Source: a bacterium (GTDB taxonomy: Bacteria > JAUVQV01 > DATDCY01). From it: a DNA stretch of 24,598 nt. A program made the translations under genes and the position numbers. The stretch spans positions 1 to 24,598 of the forward strand of contig DATDCY010000178.1 of assembly GCA_036524115.1 (NCBI GenBank). The letters are read 5' to 3'. The notes below the pieces were generated by a model. That model was not told the DNA's origin. It made no database searches and saw only the letters and a program-made list of their open reading frames with translations. Below are positions 7,556 through 14,723 of this stretch, in pieces (the stretch's first letter is position 1; the number at the start of each line of letters is the position of its first letter).

Positions 7556-8079
7556 GGCCGTGCGCCCTGGCCGCGGTAGAGCAGCCTGGCCGAGACGATG
7601 CCGCCCGCGAAGATCCCGGCGAGGGTCACCATGCCGCCGACCGAAAGCTGGAGCGAACCGCTCAGCCCGTGGCCGCTCGTTCAGCCGCCGGCGATGCGCG
7701 CCCCGACGAGCATGACGAAGCCGCCGGCGAACGCGGCGGCGGCGCGCAGGGGCCTGCCGGGGCCAAACCGGGAAGCCCACATCGCGGGGACATCGCCCCA
7801 GGCGAAGTCCCTCGAAACGAGGGCCGCGGCCAGCGAACCGAGAGTCACGCCAATCAGGAAGAAGCCCTGCCAGTCGAGCCGCGGCAGGTAGCGGGCGAAG
7901 TATGTCACGCCGGCGAAATGCCCGGGACCGATCGCCCGTTCCACCGTGCCGGCGGCGCGGACGAACGAGCCGGAGGCGCCGAAGAAGTTCCCGGTCGCGT
8001 ACGCCGATGCGACGATCAACAGGCCGGTGAGCGCGCCCGCGAGGTAGGGGTTCCAGCCGTCATTCGCGCGTTTTTCCAT
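7552..8079 (-). CDS. YeeE/YedE-family membrane protein with predicted selenocysteine (UGA at 7681-7683)
   Basis: This is the N-terminal half of the split YeeE/YedE transporter: 175 residues including a predicted selenocysteine at position 133. Hydrophobic spans begin near residue 11 (YLAGALTGLLIVASAYATG). The family signature, normally GG-C-TSGHG, here reads GARIAGG-UGA-TSGHGLSGSLQL. The reading frame continues cleanly for 42 more residues with a family-like membrane segment and ends at TGA 7552-7554, overlapping the next gene's ATG. Replacement of exactly the conserved Cys, conserved sequence beyond the UGA, and a SECIS-like hairpin downstream argue for recoding rather than a broken gene. 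The start is ATG 8079 with AGAGG eight bases upstream. A standard gene caller would end it at 7681. Selenocysteine could take part in binding or transferring sulfur or selenium species; this is inference. Confidence 0.85.
7645..7668 (-). promoter_or_regulatory. SECIS-like hairpin after the UGA codon
   Basis: In the mRNA, GAGCG-GUU-CGCUC forms a 5-base-pair stem with a GUU loop 23-25 bases after the UGA. After one bulged C, three further pairs (GCU/AGC) and two G-U pairs extend the stem. The loop distance and the G-G-U at the apex fit known bacterial SECIS elements bound by SelB, such as that of fdhF. The fold was worked out by hand. Confidence 0.65.
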
Positions 8080-8133
8080 GGGCAACACCTCTGCAGGATC
8101 GCCGGCCTGGAGCGGGCGCCCGCATCCATCCCA

Positions 8134-8162
8134 AACGTAGGGCCCGTCGCCCGTACTGTCAA
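8134..8162 (-). promoter_or_regulatory. Putative sigma70 promoter for the yedE-like pair
   Basis: On the minus strand a perfect TTGACA (8157-8162) is followed after 17 bases by TACGTT (8134-8139), about 55 bases before the ATG at 8079. Confidence 0.5.
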
Positions 8163-8187
8163 ACGTCCCAGGGGAAACGCCGGCCTG

Positions 8188-8216
8188 TTGCCCGCCGCCC
8201 GCGTAACCGCCATAAT
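8188..8216 (+). promoter_or_regulatory. Putative sigma70 promoter for the 8248-9823 unit
   Basis: TTGCCC (8188-8193), a 17-base spacer and CATAAT (8211-8216, five of six matches) lie about 32 bases before the ATG at 8248. It is divergent from the yedE promoter in the same 168-base gap. Confidence 0.45.
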
Positions 8217-8247
8217 CCCTCGTACCACGGCGGGAGGGGTACGGGAC

Positions 8248-8715
8248 ATGGAGTGGTTTCTCGGGTTCACGGTCGCGGCCATAGTCGCCATCCTGCTCTA
8301 CATGCGGTTCGTCGGGCCCCCGGTGTCCGCGGAGCGGGTCGCGGACGCGGATGCCGACCTCGTGCGGGAGCGGGACCGCGAGAGCTGGCGCCGCCAGAAG
8401 CTGCGCAACTACCGCCTCGACAAGAGGCACGACGACTTCTACCGGACGGCGGCCTTCCGCAAGGCCGTCGCCGGCGGGGCGTCCGAGGCCGAGGCGCGCT
8501 TGAAGATCCGGCGCGAGTTCCCCTTCTACTACGCGGACCCGGCCGAGCGCGACACAGCGGAGTTCGCCGGCGAGGACGGCTGCCTTCCGGTGGTGCTGCG
8601 GGCGCGCATCGACGCCAACGCGCGGATCATCAAGCCGCTCATGGAGAGCGAGGGCGAGCGCTTCCGCACCATGAACGCCCTGATCCGCGCCTGCATCCGC
8701 AAGGGCGGCATCTAG
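8248..8715 (+). CDS. Small membrane-anchored protein of unknown function
   Basis: A 155-residue protein I do not recognise. Residues 3-20 (WFLGFTVAAIVAILLYMR) form one membrane segment or uncleaved signal anchor. The rest is a soluble, highly charged, mainly helical domain rich in Arg, Asp and Glu, with a motif FRKAVAGGASEAEARLKIRREFPFYY split over about residues 71-96. No cysteine cluster or nucleotide-binding motif is present. The ATG at 8248 has a strong GGGAGGGG eight bases upstream. The stop is 16 bases before the carbonic-anhydrase-like gene, so the two are probably one operon. A link to that protein is suggested only by position. Confidence 0.75.
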   Translation: MEWFLGFTVAAIVAILLYMRFVGPPVSAERVADADADLVRERDRESWRRQKLRNYRLDKRHDDFYRTAAFRKAVAGGASEAEARLKIRREFPFYYADPAERDTAEFAGEDGCLPVVLRARIDANARIIKPLMESEGERFRTMNALIRACIRKGGI

Positions 8716-8731
8716 CGAGGGGAGGGGCGGC

Positions 8732-9823
8732 ATGCCGCACTCGATCCACACCCGGAGCATCGCCGAGCGCATGCGCTGGCTGGCGGAGCTCGGCGCCGAG
8801 CACTCCCGGATCTTCGCGAGCCCCGAGGCCTACCTCGAGAGGCGGCGCTACCAGGCGGGGCACCCCACCGCCATCCTCGCGTTCAAGTGCATGGACGGGC
8901 GCATGCACCTGCCGTACATCACGAAGACGCCGCTCGGCATCATCGAGCCCTTCCGCAACCTCGGCGGGGCCTTCGACATCGGCTGGCCGCACCTGGGCGA
9001 ACTGGTCACGCACGAGGTGCTGCGCGCGGTGGAGTCCGGCCGGCGCGTGCTCATCCTCGTCACCTACCACTTTTCCCGCGGCGAGCGCAGCCGGGGCTGC
9101 TCGGGCTTCGATTTCGACCTGGAGGCGGCCCGCTCGTCGGCGTTCGCCTTCCGACGGCAGCTCGAGAGCGTCTTCGGCTCCGACCACCAGACCGTCTACC
9201 CGCTGGTCGCCGGCGTCGAGACCGACGAGGACGCGCTCACGCTGCACGGGGAGCGCGGGGCGGTGATCGAACTGGCGGCGCTCGCGGGGGCCGAGCAGGG
9301 AGAGGGAGGCCTCGAGGACCGGCTCACCCACGCGCTGCGCAGCACGTTCCGCGACATGCCCGGAGAGATCCTGCGCGACCTGCTGCCGCTGGTCGTGGGG
9401 AATCTGCGCCACATCGCCGAGGTGCGCCGCACCGAGCGCGCGCTCGACATCGACCACCACGAGTGGATCCTCTGTGTCGGGCGCGGCTTCGACTTCCTGC
9501 ACGTCCCGAACACGGCCCTGATCGTCGGCCCCTACAGCCCGAACATCGACGTCCCGATCGTGAACGCCGCGCGCATCATCCAGTCCAACATGGAGGCCGG
9601 CCGCATCCCGGACGACGGGATGATCCTGCTCGCCTCCTCGCCCTACGAGGAGATCGGCACCGACTACCGCCGCGCCGTGGAGAAGTCCAAGTTCCTCAGC
9701 CGCTTCGCCGCCGCGACGATCCAGACCGAGGTTCCCTACGTCCACCGCCGGATGATCCGCAAGACCTGCGTTCTGAACTGGACGGACCGCTCCCTCGAGG
9801 AGATCGAGACGGTCTACCCCTGA
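8732..9823 (+). CDS. Beta-carbonic-anhydrase-like protein resembling the CsoSCA group
   Basis: A 363-residue cytosolic protein with the zinc-site pattern of beta carbonic anhydrases: C53-x-D55-x-R57 (CMDGR), an RNLGG segment at 75-79 resembling the usual RNxGN, then H113 and C123. In ordinary beta enzymes the second ligand pair is HxxC. The wide H-x9-C spacing here, and the length, are closer to the carboxysome shell enzyme CsoSCA, where ligands Cys, His and Cys have a similar layout. No carboxysome or RuBisCO gene is in the window. Predicted reaction: CO2 plus water to bicarbonate. The start ATG 8732 follows GGAGG (8721-8725). Its last 10 bases overlap the stop end of the convergent MetF-like gene. 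Activity is not certain, since the C-terminal half (about 190-363) has no motif I can name. Confidence 0.55.
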   Translation: MPHSIHTRSIAERMRWLAELGAEHSRIFASPEAYLERRRYQAGHPTAILAFKCMDGRMHLPYITKTPLGIIEPFRNLGGAFDIGWPHLGELVTHEVLRAVESGRRVLILVTYHFSRGERSRGCSGFDFDLEAARSSAFAFRRQLESVFGSDHQTVYPLVAGVETDEDALTLHGERGAVIELAALAGAEQGEGGLEDRLTHALRSTFRDMPGEILRDLLPLVVGNLRHIAEVRRTERALDIDHHEWILCVGRGFDFLHVPNTALIVGPYSPNIDVPIVNAARIIQSNMEAGRIPDDGMILLASSPYEEIGTDYRRAVEKSKFLSRFAAATIQTEVPYVHRRMIRKTCVLNWTDRSLEEIETVYP

Positions 9824-11328
9824 TCTTCAGCCCGCTCGTGCGTGTCGATGCGGCCGCGGCGGTGGTCGCGGCCGAGGCAGAAGTTGATCCACGAGCAGGA
9901 CCCCTCGAGCCCGCGGTCCTTGGGCGGGACGGGCGGCGCCGTGAACGTCGGGCGTGCGGTGCGGGTCTTGAGACAGTCGTAGGCCTTGACCCACATGCAC
10001 GTGCCCCCCGCCGGCAGCTCGCAGCGCCCGTCGCGGCTGCCGCCGCACGGCCCGTTGACCATGCGCTTGGGACAGCGGGCCTCGCTGCAGAAGAAGCCGC
10101 AGGCGTAGAGCGTGCAGTCGCCGCACATCCGGCAGCGGTAGAGCGGGACCTTCGAGAGGTACTCCAGGCACCAGAGCGCCTTCTTCCAGCCGGGCCGGGT
10201 GTCGCAGAAACGGCAGACCCGCGAGAGCAGGCGGAAGACCGGCTTGACCGGTCCGAACAGCAGGTGGTCCACGCCCCGGCTGAAGACGTACATCGGGTGC
10301 GGCACGGCGCGGCGCGTCAGCTCGGTGGCGCGGTCCTCGTTGAGGCCGCTCGCCTCGTCCTTGCGGAAATAGGCGAAGCGCGGCAGGGGGTCCGCGAACT
10401 GATCGAGGCAGTCCCGCCAGCTGGGCGCGAGGCGCTCGGCCTCCTGCGCGATGGCGCGCACCTCCGCGGGTGCCAGCGCCCTGCCGGAGAGCAGGGCCCC
10501 GCGAAAGCCCAGCCCGCGCAGGACCGCGACGGCCGCCGCCGCGAGTCCGAGGCCGTTGCGCGTGTTCGGGGAGGAGAAGCGCTCGAGCAGCCTCCGCGGC
10601 ATGGCCACGCCGGGCAGGCCGCCTGCGGCAATGCGCCGCGCCAGGCCCGCGTCGGGGACGAGCACGGTGCCGATCGCCGGCGTCGCGAGCCCCGCGAGCC
10701 GGCAGTAGCGCAGCAGTTCGTCCCAGGCGCGCGGGTCGTATCCCGCCTGTGAGACCACGAAGTCCGCGCCGGCGCCCACCTTGCGCCGCAGCCGCGCATA
10801 CTGCCACATCAGCTCCGCCTCGCTGCTCTTGAAGGGCGAGACCACGCATCCCTTGTGCAGGTCGGCCGGGAAGCCGCCGCCGCGCGCGGCCGCCTCCGCC
10901 AGGAGCATCAGGGTCTGCATGCTGTCCAGGTCGAAGTGCGGCGCGCTGCCTCCGGCGTCGGCCGGGTGATCGCCGGTCACCACGAGGAGACTGCGCACGC
11001 CGCGCTCCCGCCAGGTGCGCACGCGATCGAGGATCTCCGCGCGGTTCCCCGTGGCGAGCGTGAAGGAGACGACCGGATGCGCGCCGGCGGCGAGGACCTC
11101 CTGCGCCAGCTCCGCGGTGGAGTGCTCGTCGGGGCCGCAGTCGCGGTCGGAGATGAAGAATCCCCGGACCAGTCCGTCCGCCGCGCACCCGGCGAGCCGC
11201 TCGCGCAGCGCCGCACGGGTGGTGGGCGAGGGGTCGTAGTGGGTGCGCAGCGCGACGGAGAGGGCGAAGCCGCCCGGCCGGTGCAGGGCCTCGGTGAACG
11301 CCGAGCCGCTCACCCACCGGTCACTCAC
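9814..11328 (-). CDS. metF: Methylenetetrahydrofolate reductase, MetF-MetV fusion
   Basis: A 504-residue protein with an N-terminal MTHFR TIM-barrel (about 1-290) and a C-terminal cysteine-rich MTHFR_C/MetV-type domain (about 370-475). The barrel shows LLVVTGDHP, matching the flavin-site Asp loop, and a KGCVVSPFKSS strand. The C-terminal part has YRCRMCGDC, CSEARCPKRMVNGPCGG and CMWVKAYDCLK, the typical metal- or cluster-binding MetV pattern. The predicted role is reduction of methylene-THF to methyl-THF in the Wood-Ljungdahl methyl branch or methionine synthesis. In acetogens MetV-MetF joins Hdr and MvhD proteins; here hdrCB and hdrA diverge from it. The Glu normally found early in the barrel (E-x-x-P-P) is not seen; the segment reads SVALRTHYDPSP. 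The start is GTG 11328 with GGGAGG eight bases upstream. Sequence upstream of that is shadow of hdrCB. Confidence 0.85.
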   Translation of the reverse strand: MSDRWVSGSAFTEALHRPGGFALSVALRTHYDPSPTTRAALRERLAGCAADGLVRGFFISDRDCGPDEHSTAELAQEVLAAGAHPVVSFTLATGNRAEILDRVRTWRERGVRSLLVVTGDHPADAGGSAPHFDLDSMQTLMLLAEAAARGGGFPADLHKGCVVSPFKSSEAELMWQYARLRRKVGAGADFVVSQAGYDPRAWDELLRYCRLAGLATPAIGTVLVPDAGLARRIAAGGLPGVAMPRRLLERFSSPNTRNGLGLAAAAVAVLRGLGFRGALLSGRALAPAEVRAIAQEAERLAPSWRDCLDQFADPLPRFAYFRKDEASGLNEDRATELTRRAVPHPMYVFSRGVDHLLFGPVKPVFRLLSRVCRFCDTRPGWKKALWCLEYLSKVPLYRCRMCGDCTLYACGFFCSEARCPKRMVNGPCGGSRDGRCELPAGGTCMWVKAYDCLKTRTARPTFTAPPVPPKDRGLEGSCSWINFCLGRDHRRGRIDTHERAEDQG

Positions 11329-11373
11329 CCTGCGATCCTCCCGCCCGCCGTCGTCGCCAGGACGGTCGCACCC

Positions 11374-11402
11374 ATTTGGGGATGCGCGCGTCGCGTTGTC
11401 AA
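11374..11402 (-). promoter_or_regulatory. Putative sigma70 promoter for the MetF-MetV gene
   Basis: On the minus strand a perfect TTGACA (11397-11402), a 17-base spacer and CCAAAT (11374-11379) lie about 46 bases upstream of GTG 11328. The -10 is weak. Confidence 0.4.
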
Positions 11403-11470
11403 GCGCGCGGTCATGGCGAATGGCGCCGGCATGGTTCCTCCGGACGGGAAGCCGACGAAAGCGCTCAGGC

Positions 11471-11499
11471 TTGCGCAAAGACCCGCTCTCCATTAGATT
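11471..11499 (+). promoter_or_regulatory. Putative sigma70 promoter for the hdrCB-hdrA operon
   Basis: TTGCGC (11471-11476), a 17-base spacer and TAGATT (11494-11499) lie 21 bases before the ATG at 11521. It shares the 192-base gap with the divergent metF promoter. Confidence 0.45.
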
Positions 11500-11520
11500 C
11501 CTGAGAGGAGAGTGCTGAAA

Positions 11521-12717
11521 ATGGCGCACGCGCTGTACTGCACCGACGAGCACCTCGACCGCTCGTTCGCCGAGATGATCACGGCGGACGTCGACTCGCT
11601 CTTCTCCTGCGTCCAGTGCGGCAGCTGCACCGCCTCCTGCCCGACCGCGAGCCGCATGTCGCTGAGCCCGCAGCGCATCTCGCGCCTCATCCGCCTCGGG
11701 CTCAGGGAGGAGGTCCTCGCCAGCCGCGACTTCTGGCTGTGCACCTCCTGCAACGCGTGCACGGCGCACTGCCCGCGCGGGATCTCGATGCTCGAAGCGA
11801 TGACCGGGCTCAAGGCGTACGCGATCCGGCACGGCTGCGAGGTGCCCGAGGATCTGCAAACGCTGCGGCGGACGATCCGCACGCTGCGCAACATCTCGGG
11901 CGACCCGATGGAGGAGCGGCTGCTCTGGAGCCGCAACCTGCCCCAGTCGCTGGCCAGCGTGGCGCCGCGCCGGGGCGCCGACGTCCTGTACTTCGCCGGC
12001 TGCGTGGCGTCCTTCTACCCGCGGGCGTTCAGCATCCCCCAGGCGTTCGGCCGCACCCTCGATGTCGCGGGGGTGAGCTTCACGACGATGGGCGTCGAGG
12101 AGTGGTGCTGCGGCTACCCGCTGTTCACGGTCGGGCTGGAGAACGAGGCCGGGGAGCTGATCGAGCACAACCTCGCGCGGGTCAAGGCCCTCGGGGCGAC
12201 GCAGCTGGTCATGACCTGTCCCTCCTGCTACTACACCTGGACGAAGCTCTACCCCCGGTTCGCGAGCATCCCGTCGAACCTGACGATCATGCACTCCACG
12301 CAGTTCCTCGCCGAGCTGCTCGAGGCCGGGAGGATCCAGCCGGGGGTGCTGCCGCGCGTGGTCACCTACCACGACCCCTGCGATCTGGGGCGCAAGAGCG
12401 GCGAGGTGGAAGCGCCGCGCCGGGTCCTCGCCGCGCTGCCGGGCGTGGAGCTGCGCGAGATGGCGAACATGCGCGAGAACACCCTCTGCTGCGGCGGGGG
12501 CGGGGACGTCAAGATCTTCAGCCACGACGCCGAGATGGACACGGCGCGGCGGCGGCTGCGCCAGGCGCTGGACATCAAGGCCGAGACGATCGTCTCGGCA
12601 TGCCAGCAGTGCAAGCGCGCCTTGATCGGCGCCGCGCAGCTGGCGCGCCAGCCGATGAAGGTCCTCGACCTGACGGAGATCGTCTGGGAGACCCTCCACG
12701 GGAAGGTGTCCTGGTGA
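11521..12717 (+). CDS. HdrC-HdrB fusion (HdrD-like heterodisulfide reductase subunit)
   Basis: A cytosolic iron-sulfur protein of 398 residues. The N-terminal HdrC-like part binds two [4Fe-4S] clusters through C30/C33/C36/C40 and C74/C77/C80/C84. The C-terminal HdrB-like part holds two complete CCG domains: one with C, WCCGYP and CPSC, the other with DPC, LCCGGGG and CQQC. In Hdr these bind noncubane clusters that reduce a disulfide. In bacteria without CoM/CoB the acceptor differs and is unknown here. The layout matches HdrD or glycolate-oxidase-like proteins, but no membrane partner is present and hdrA follows directly. The ATG at 11521 lies ten bases after GAGGAG; GTG 11512 is too close to that site. 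Its stop sits 17 bases before the hdrA GTG chosen here and overlaps an alternative one. Confidence 0.88.
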   Translation: MAHALYCTDEHLDRSFAEMITADVDSLFSCVQCGSCTASCPTASRMSLSPQRISRLIRLGLREEVLASRDFWLCTSCNACTAHCPRGISMLEAMTGLKAYAIRHGCEVPEDLQTLRRTIRTLRNISGDPMEERLLWSRNLPQSLASVAPRRGADVLYFAGCVASFYPRAFSIPQAFGRTLDVAGVSFTTMGVEEWCCGYPLFTVGLENEAGELIEHNLARVKALGATQLVMTCPSCYYTWTKLYPRFASIPSNLTIMHSTQFLAELLEAGRIQPGVLPRVVTYHDPCDLGRKSGEVEAPRRVLAALPGVELREMANMRENTLCCGGGGDVKIFSHDAEMDTARRRLRQALDIKAETIVSACQQCKRALIGAAQLARQPMKVLDLTEIVWETLHGKVSW

Positions 12718-12734
12718 CGGGAGGGAGCGCGACG

Positions 12735-14696
12735 GTGAGCGGCGAGGAGCGGATCGGCGTCTTCCTCTGCCACTGCGGCACGAACATCTCGGACACGGTC
12801 GACCTGGCGGCGGTGGCCGATTCCGTGCGGCGCCTCGAGGGCGTCGCGACGGTCTGCGAATCGCGCTTCCTCTGCGCCGACTCGGGCCGGCGGCTCATCC
12901 GGGAGCAGGTCCGCTCCGGGAACCTGACGCGGGTGGTGATCGGCGCCTGCTCGCCGCTGCTGCACGAGGCGACGTTCCGCGGCGCCGTGCAGGCCGCCGG
13001 GCTCAACCCCTTCGCCCTCCAGATCGCGAACATCCGCGAGCAGGTCGCCTGGGTGACGCCCGACCGCCGGCAGGCGACCGAGAAGGGCGCCGCGGTCGTG
13101 TGCGCGGCCGTCGGCCGCGTGACCCTCCACGAACCGCTGGAGGTCCGGCGGCTGCCCGTGCGTCCGGAGGCGCTGGTCGTCGGCGGCGGGATCGCCGGGA
13201 TCGAGGCCGCGCTGCGGTTGGCGGAGGCGGGCAAGCGCGTCTTTCTCGTCGAGCGGGAGCCGAGCATCGGCGGGCACGTGGCGCGGCTCGGGATGACCTT
13301 CCCGACCCTGGACTGCTCGGCCTGCGTCGTCGTGCCGCGCATGGCGAGCGTCGCGGAGCACCCGAACATCACGCTGCTGGCCAACAGCGAGGTCGAGGCG
13401 GTCGCCGGCCACGTGGGGGCCTTCCGGGTGCGGGTGCGCACGCGTGCCCGCTGCGTCGACGAGAGCCGCTGCACCGGGTGCGGGGTCTGCGTCGAGGCCT
13501 GCCCGGCCGGGGGGATCCCGGCGGAGGCGGACCCCGGGCTCGGCACGCGCACGGCGATCCACTTCCCGTTCCCGCAGGCCATCCCCTGGGTGCCGCTCAT
13601 CGACCGCGCGAACTGCGCCGCATTCCGCGATGCCTCCTGCGCGCGCTGCCGGGAGGTCTGCCCCTGCGGCGCGGTGGACTTCGAGCAGCAGGACACGGTG
13701 CGCGAGATCGAGGCCGGCGCGGTCATCCTCGCGACGGGCTTCAGCCTGTTCGACCCGGCGCGGGCGCTCGAATACGGCTACGGCCGCTGGGACAACATCC
13801 TCACGAGCATGCAGTTCGAGCGCCTCTGCCACCCCGCGGGGCCGACCGGCGGGCGGATCCTCATGAAGGACGGGCGGGAGCCGGAGCGGATCGCCATCCT
13901 GCACTGCGTCGGCAGCCGCGACCACCGCTTCAACCGCCACTGCTCGCGGGTCTGCTGCATGACCTCGCTGAAGCTCGCGCTGCTGGCGCGGCGGCGCACC
14001 GGCGCGCGGGTGGTCAACTTCTACGTCGACCTGCGCACCACCGGGAATCGCGGCGAGGACTTCTACGAGCAGGTGCAGCGCGCCGGGGTGGACCTGCTCC
14101 ACGGGCGCGGGACCGAGGTCATCTCCTGCCAGCGCGAGCTGCTGGTCAAGACGGAGGACACGCTCCTCGGGCGCCAGGTCATGGTCCCCGTGGACATGGT
14201 GGTGCTCGCCGTCGCCATGGAGCCGCAGCCGGACGCCGCCCGGGTCGCCCGGCTCTTCGGCATCGGCCGCGGGGCGGAGGGCTTCTTCGCCGAGAGGCAC
14301 CTGAAGTTCAGCCCGGTGCAGACCGCGGTCGACGGGGTCTTCATCGCCGGGACCTGCCAGGGGCCGAAGGACATCCCCGAGAGCATCGCCCAGGGGGCGG
14401 CGGCGGCGGCCGGAGCGCTCGAGCTGATCGACCGGGGCACGGTCGACACCCTGCCAACGGCGGCGCAGATCGACCCGGGCCGCTGCGGCGGCTGCCGGGT
14501 GTGCGTCGACGACTGCCCGTACCAGGCGATCGAGATCGTCGTCGACGGCACGCGCCTCGTCGCGCGGGTGAACGAGGCGCTCTGCAAGGGCTGCGGCAGC
14601 TGCGCGGCGACGTGCCCCGCCGGGGCGATCAGCCAGCCGGGGTTCACCCGCGGACAACTCGAAGCGGAGATCACCGCCCTCGCCGGGCGCCGATAG
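12735..14696 (+). CDS. hdrA: HdrA, FAD- and iron-sulfur-containing heterodisulfide reductase subunit A
   Basis: A 653-residue flavin protein, the expected site of electron bifurcation in Hdr complexes. The N-terminal domain shows IGVFLCHCGTNISD. A thioredoxin-reductase-like FAD domain follows (ALVVGGGIAGIEAALRLAEAG, then LDCSACVVVP). An inserted ferredoxin segment has CTGCGVCVEACP and CARCREVCPCG. The C-terminal end carries two more [4Fe-4S] motifs, CGGCRVCVDDCP and CKGCGSCAATCP. Unlike some bacterial forms, no MvhD domain is fused; mvhD is a separate gene 4 kb away. The start is GTG 12735, ten bases after GGAGG; GTG 12714, overlapping the hdrCB stop, is a good alternative adding seven residues. 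Cotranscribed with hdrCB. All cluster ligands are Cys, with no in-frame UGA. Confidence 0.92.
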   Translation: MSGEERIGVFLCHCGTNISDTVDLAAVADSVRRLEGVATVCESRFLCADSGRRLIREQVRSGNLTRVVIGACSPLLHEATFRGAVQAAGLNPFALQIANIREQVAWVTPDRRQATEKGAAVVCAAVGRVTLHEPLEVRRLPVRPEALVVGGGIAGIEAALRLAEAGKRVFLVEREPSIGGHVARLGMTFPTLDCSACVVVPRMASVAEHPNITLLANSEVEAVAGHVGAFRVRVRTRARCVDESRCTGCGVCVEACPAGGIPAEADPGLGTRTAIHFPFPQAIPWVPLIDRANCAAFRDASCARCREVCPCGAVDFEQQDTVREIEAGAVILATGFSLFDPARALEYGYGRWDNILTSMQFERLCHPAGPTGGRILMKDGREPERIAILHCVGSRDHRFNRHCSRVCCMTSLKLALLARRRTGARVVNFYVDLRTTGNRGEDFYEQVQRAGVDLLHGRGTEVISCQRELLVKTEDTLLGRQVMVPVDMVVLAVAMEPQPDAARVARLFGIGRGAEGFFAERHLKFSPVQTAVDGVFIAGTCQGPKDIPESIAQGAAAAAGALELIDRGTVDTLPTAAQIDPGRCGGCRVCVDDCPYQAIEIVVDGTRLVARVNEALCKGCGSCAATCPAGAISQPGFTRGQLEAEITALAGRR

Positions 14697-14705
14697 GGGC
14701 CTGTC

Positions 14706-14720
14706 CGCCGTCGTGCGGCG
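14706..14720. terminator. Short hairpin between convergent hdrA and epimerase genes
   Basis: CGCCG-TCGTG-CGGCG forms a five-pair stem in the 27-base gap between two stop codons, followed by ATTTC on the plus strand. Too short to be certain; it could serve both directions. Confidence 0.3.
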
Positions 14721-14723
14721 ATT

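Noticed and set aside
7681-7683. UGA as a true stop or nonsense mutation in the yedE-like gene
   Set aside because: It replaces exactly a conserved Cys, the frame stays family-like to an overlap with the next gene, and a SECIS-like hairpin follows. A sequencing error or pseudogene remains possible but less likely.
11329-12699. Upstream extension of the MetF-MetV frame to 12699
   Set aside because: The extension runs antisense to hdrCB, has no recognisable domain, and a well-placed GTG with GGGAGG exists at 11328.
11616-12734. Upstream extension of the hdrA frame
   Set aside because: It overlaps hdrCB in another frame and reads as Arg/Ala-rich nonsense; the HdrA domain begins right after 12735.
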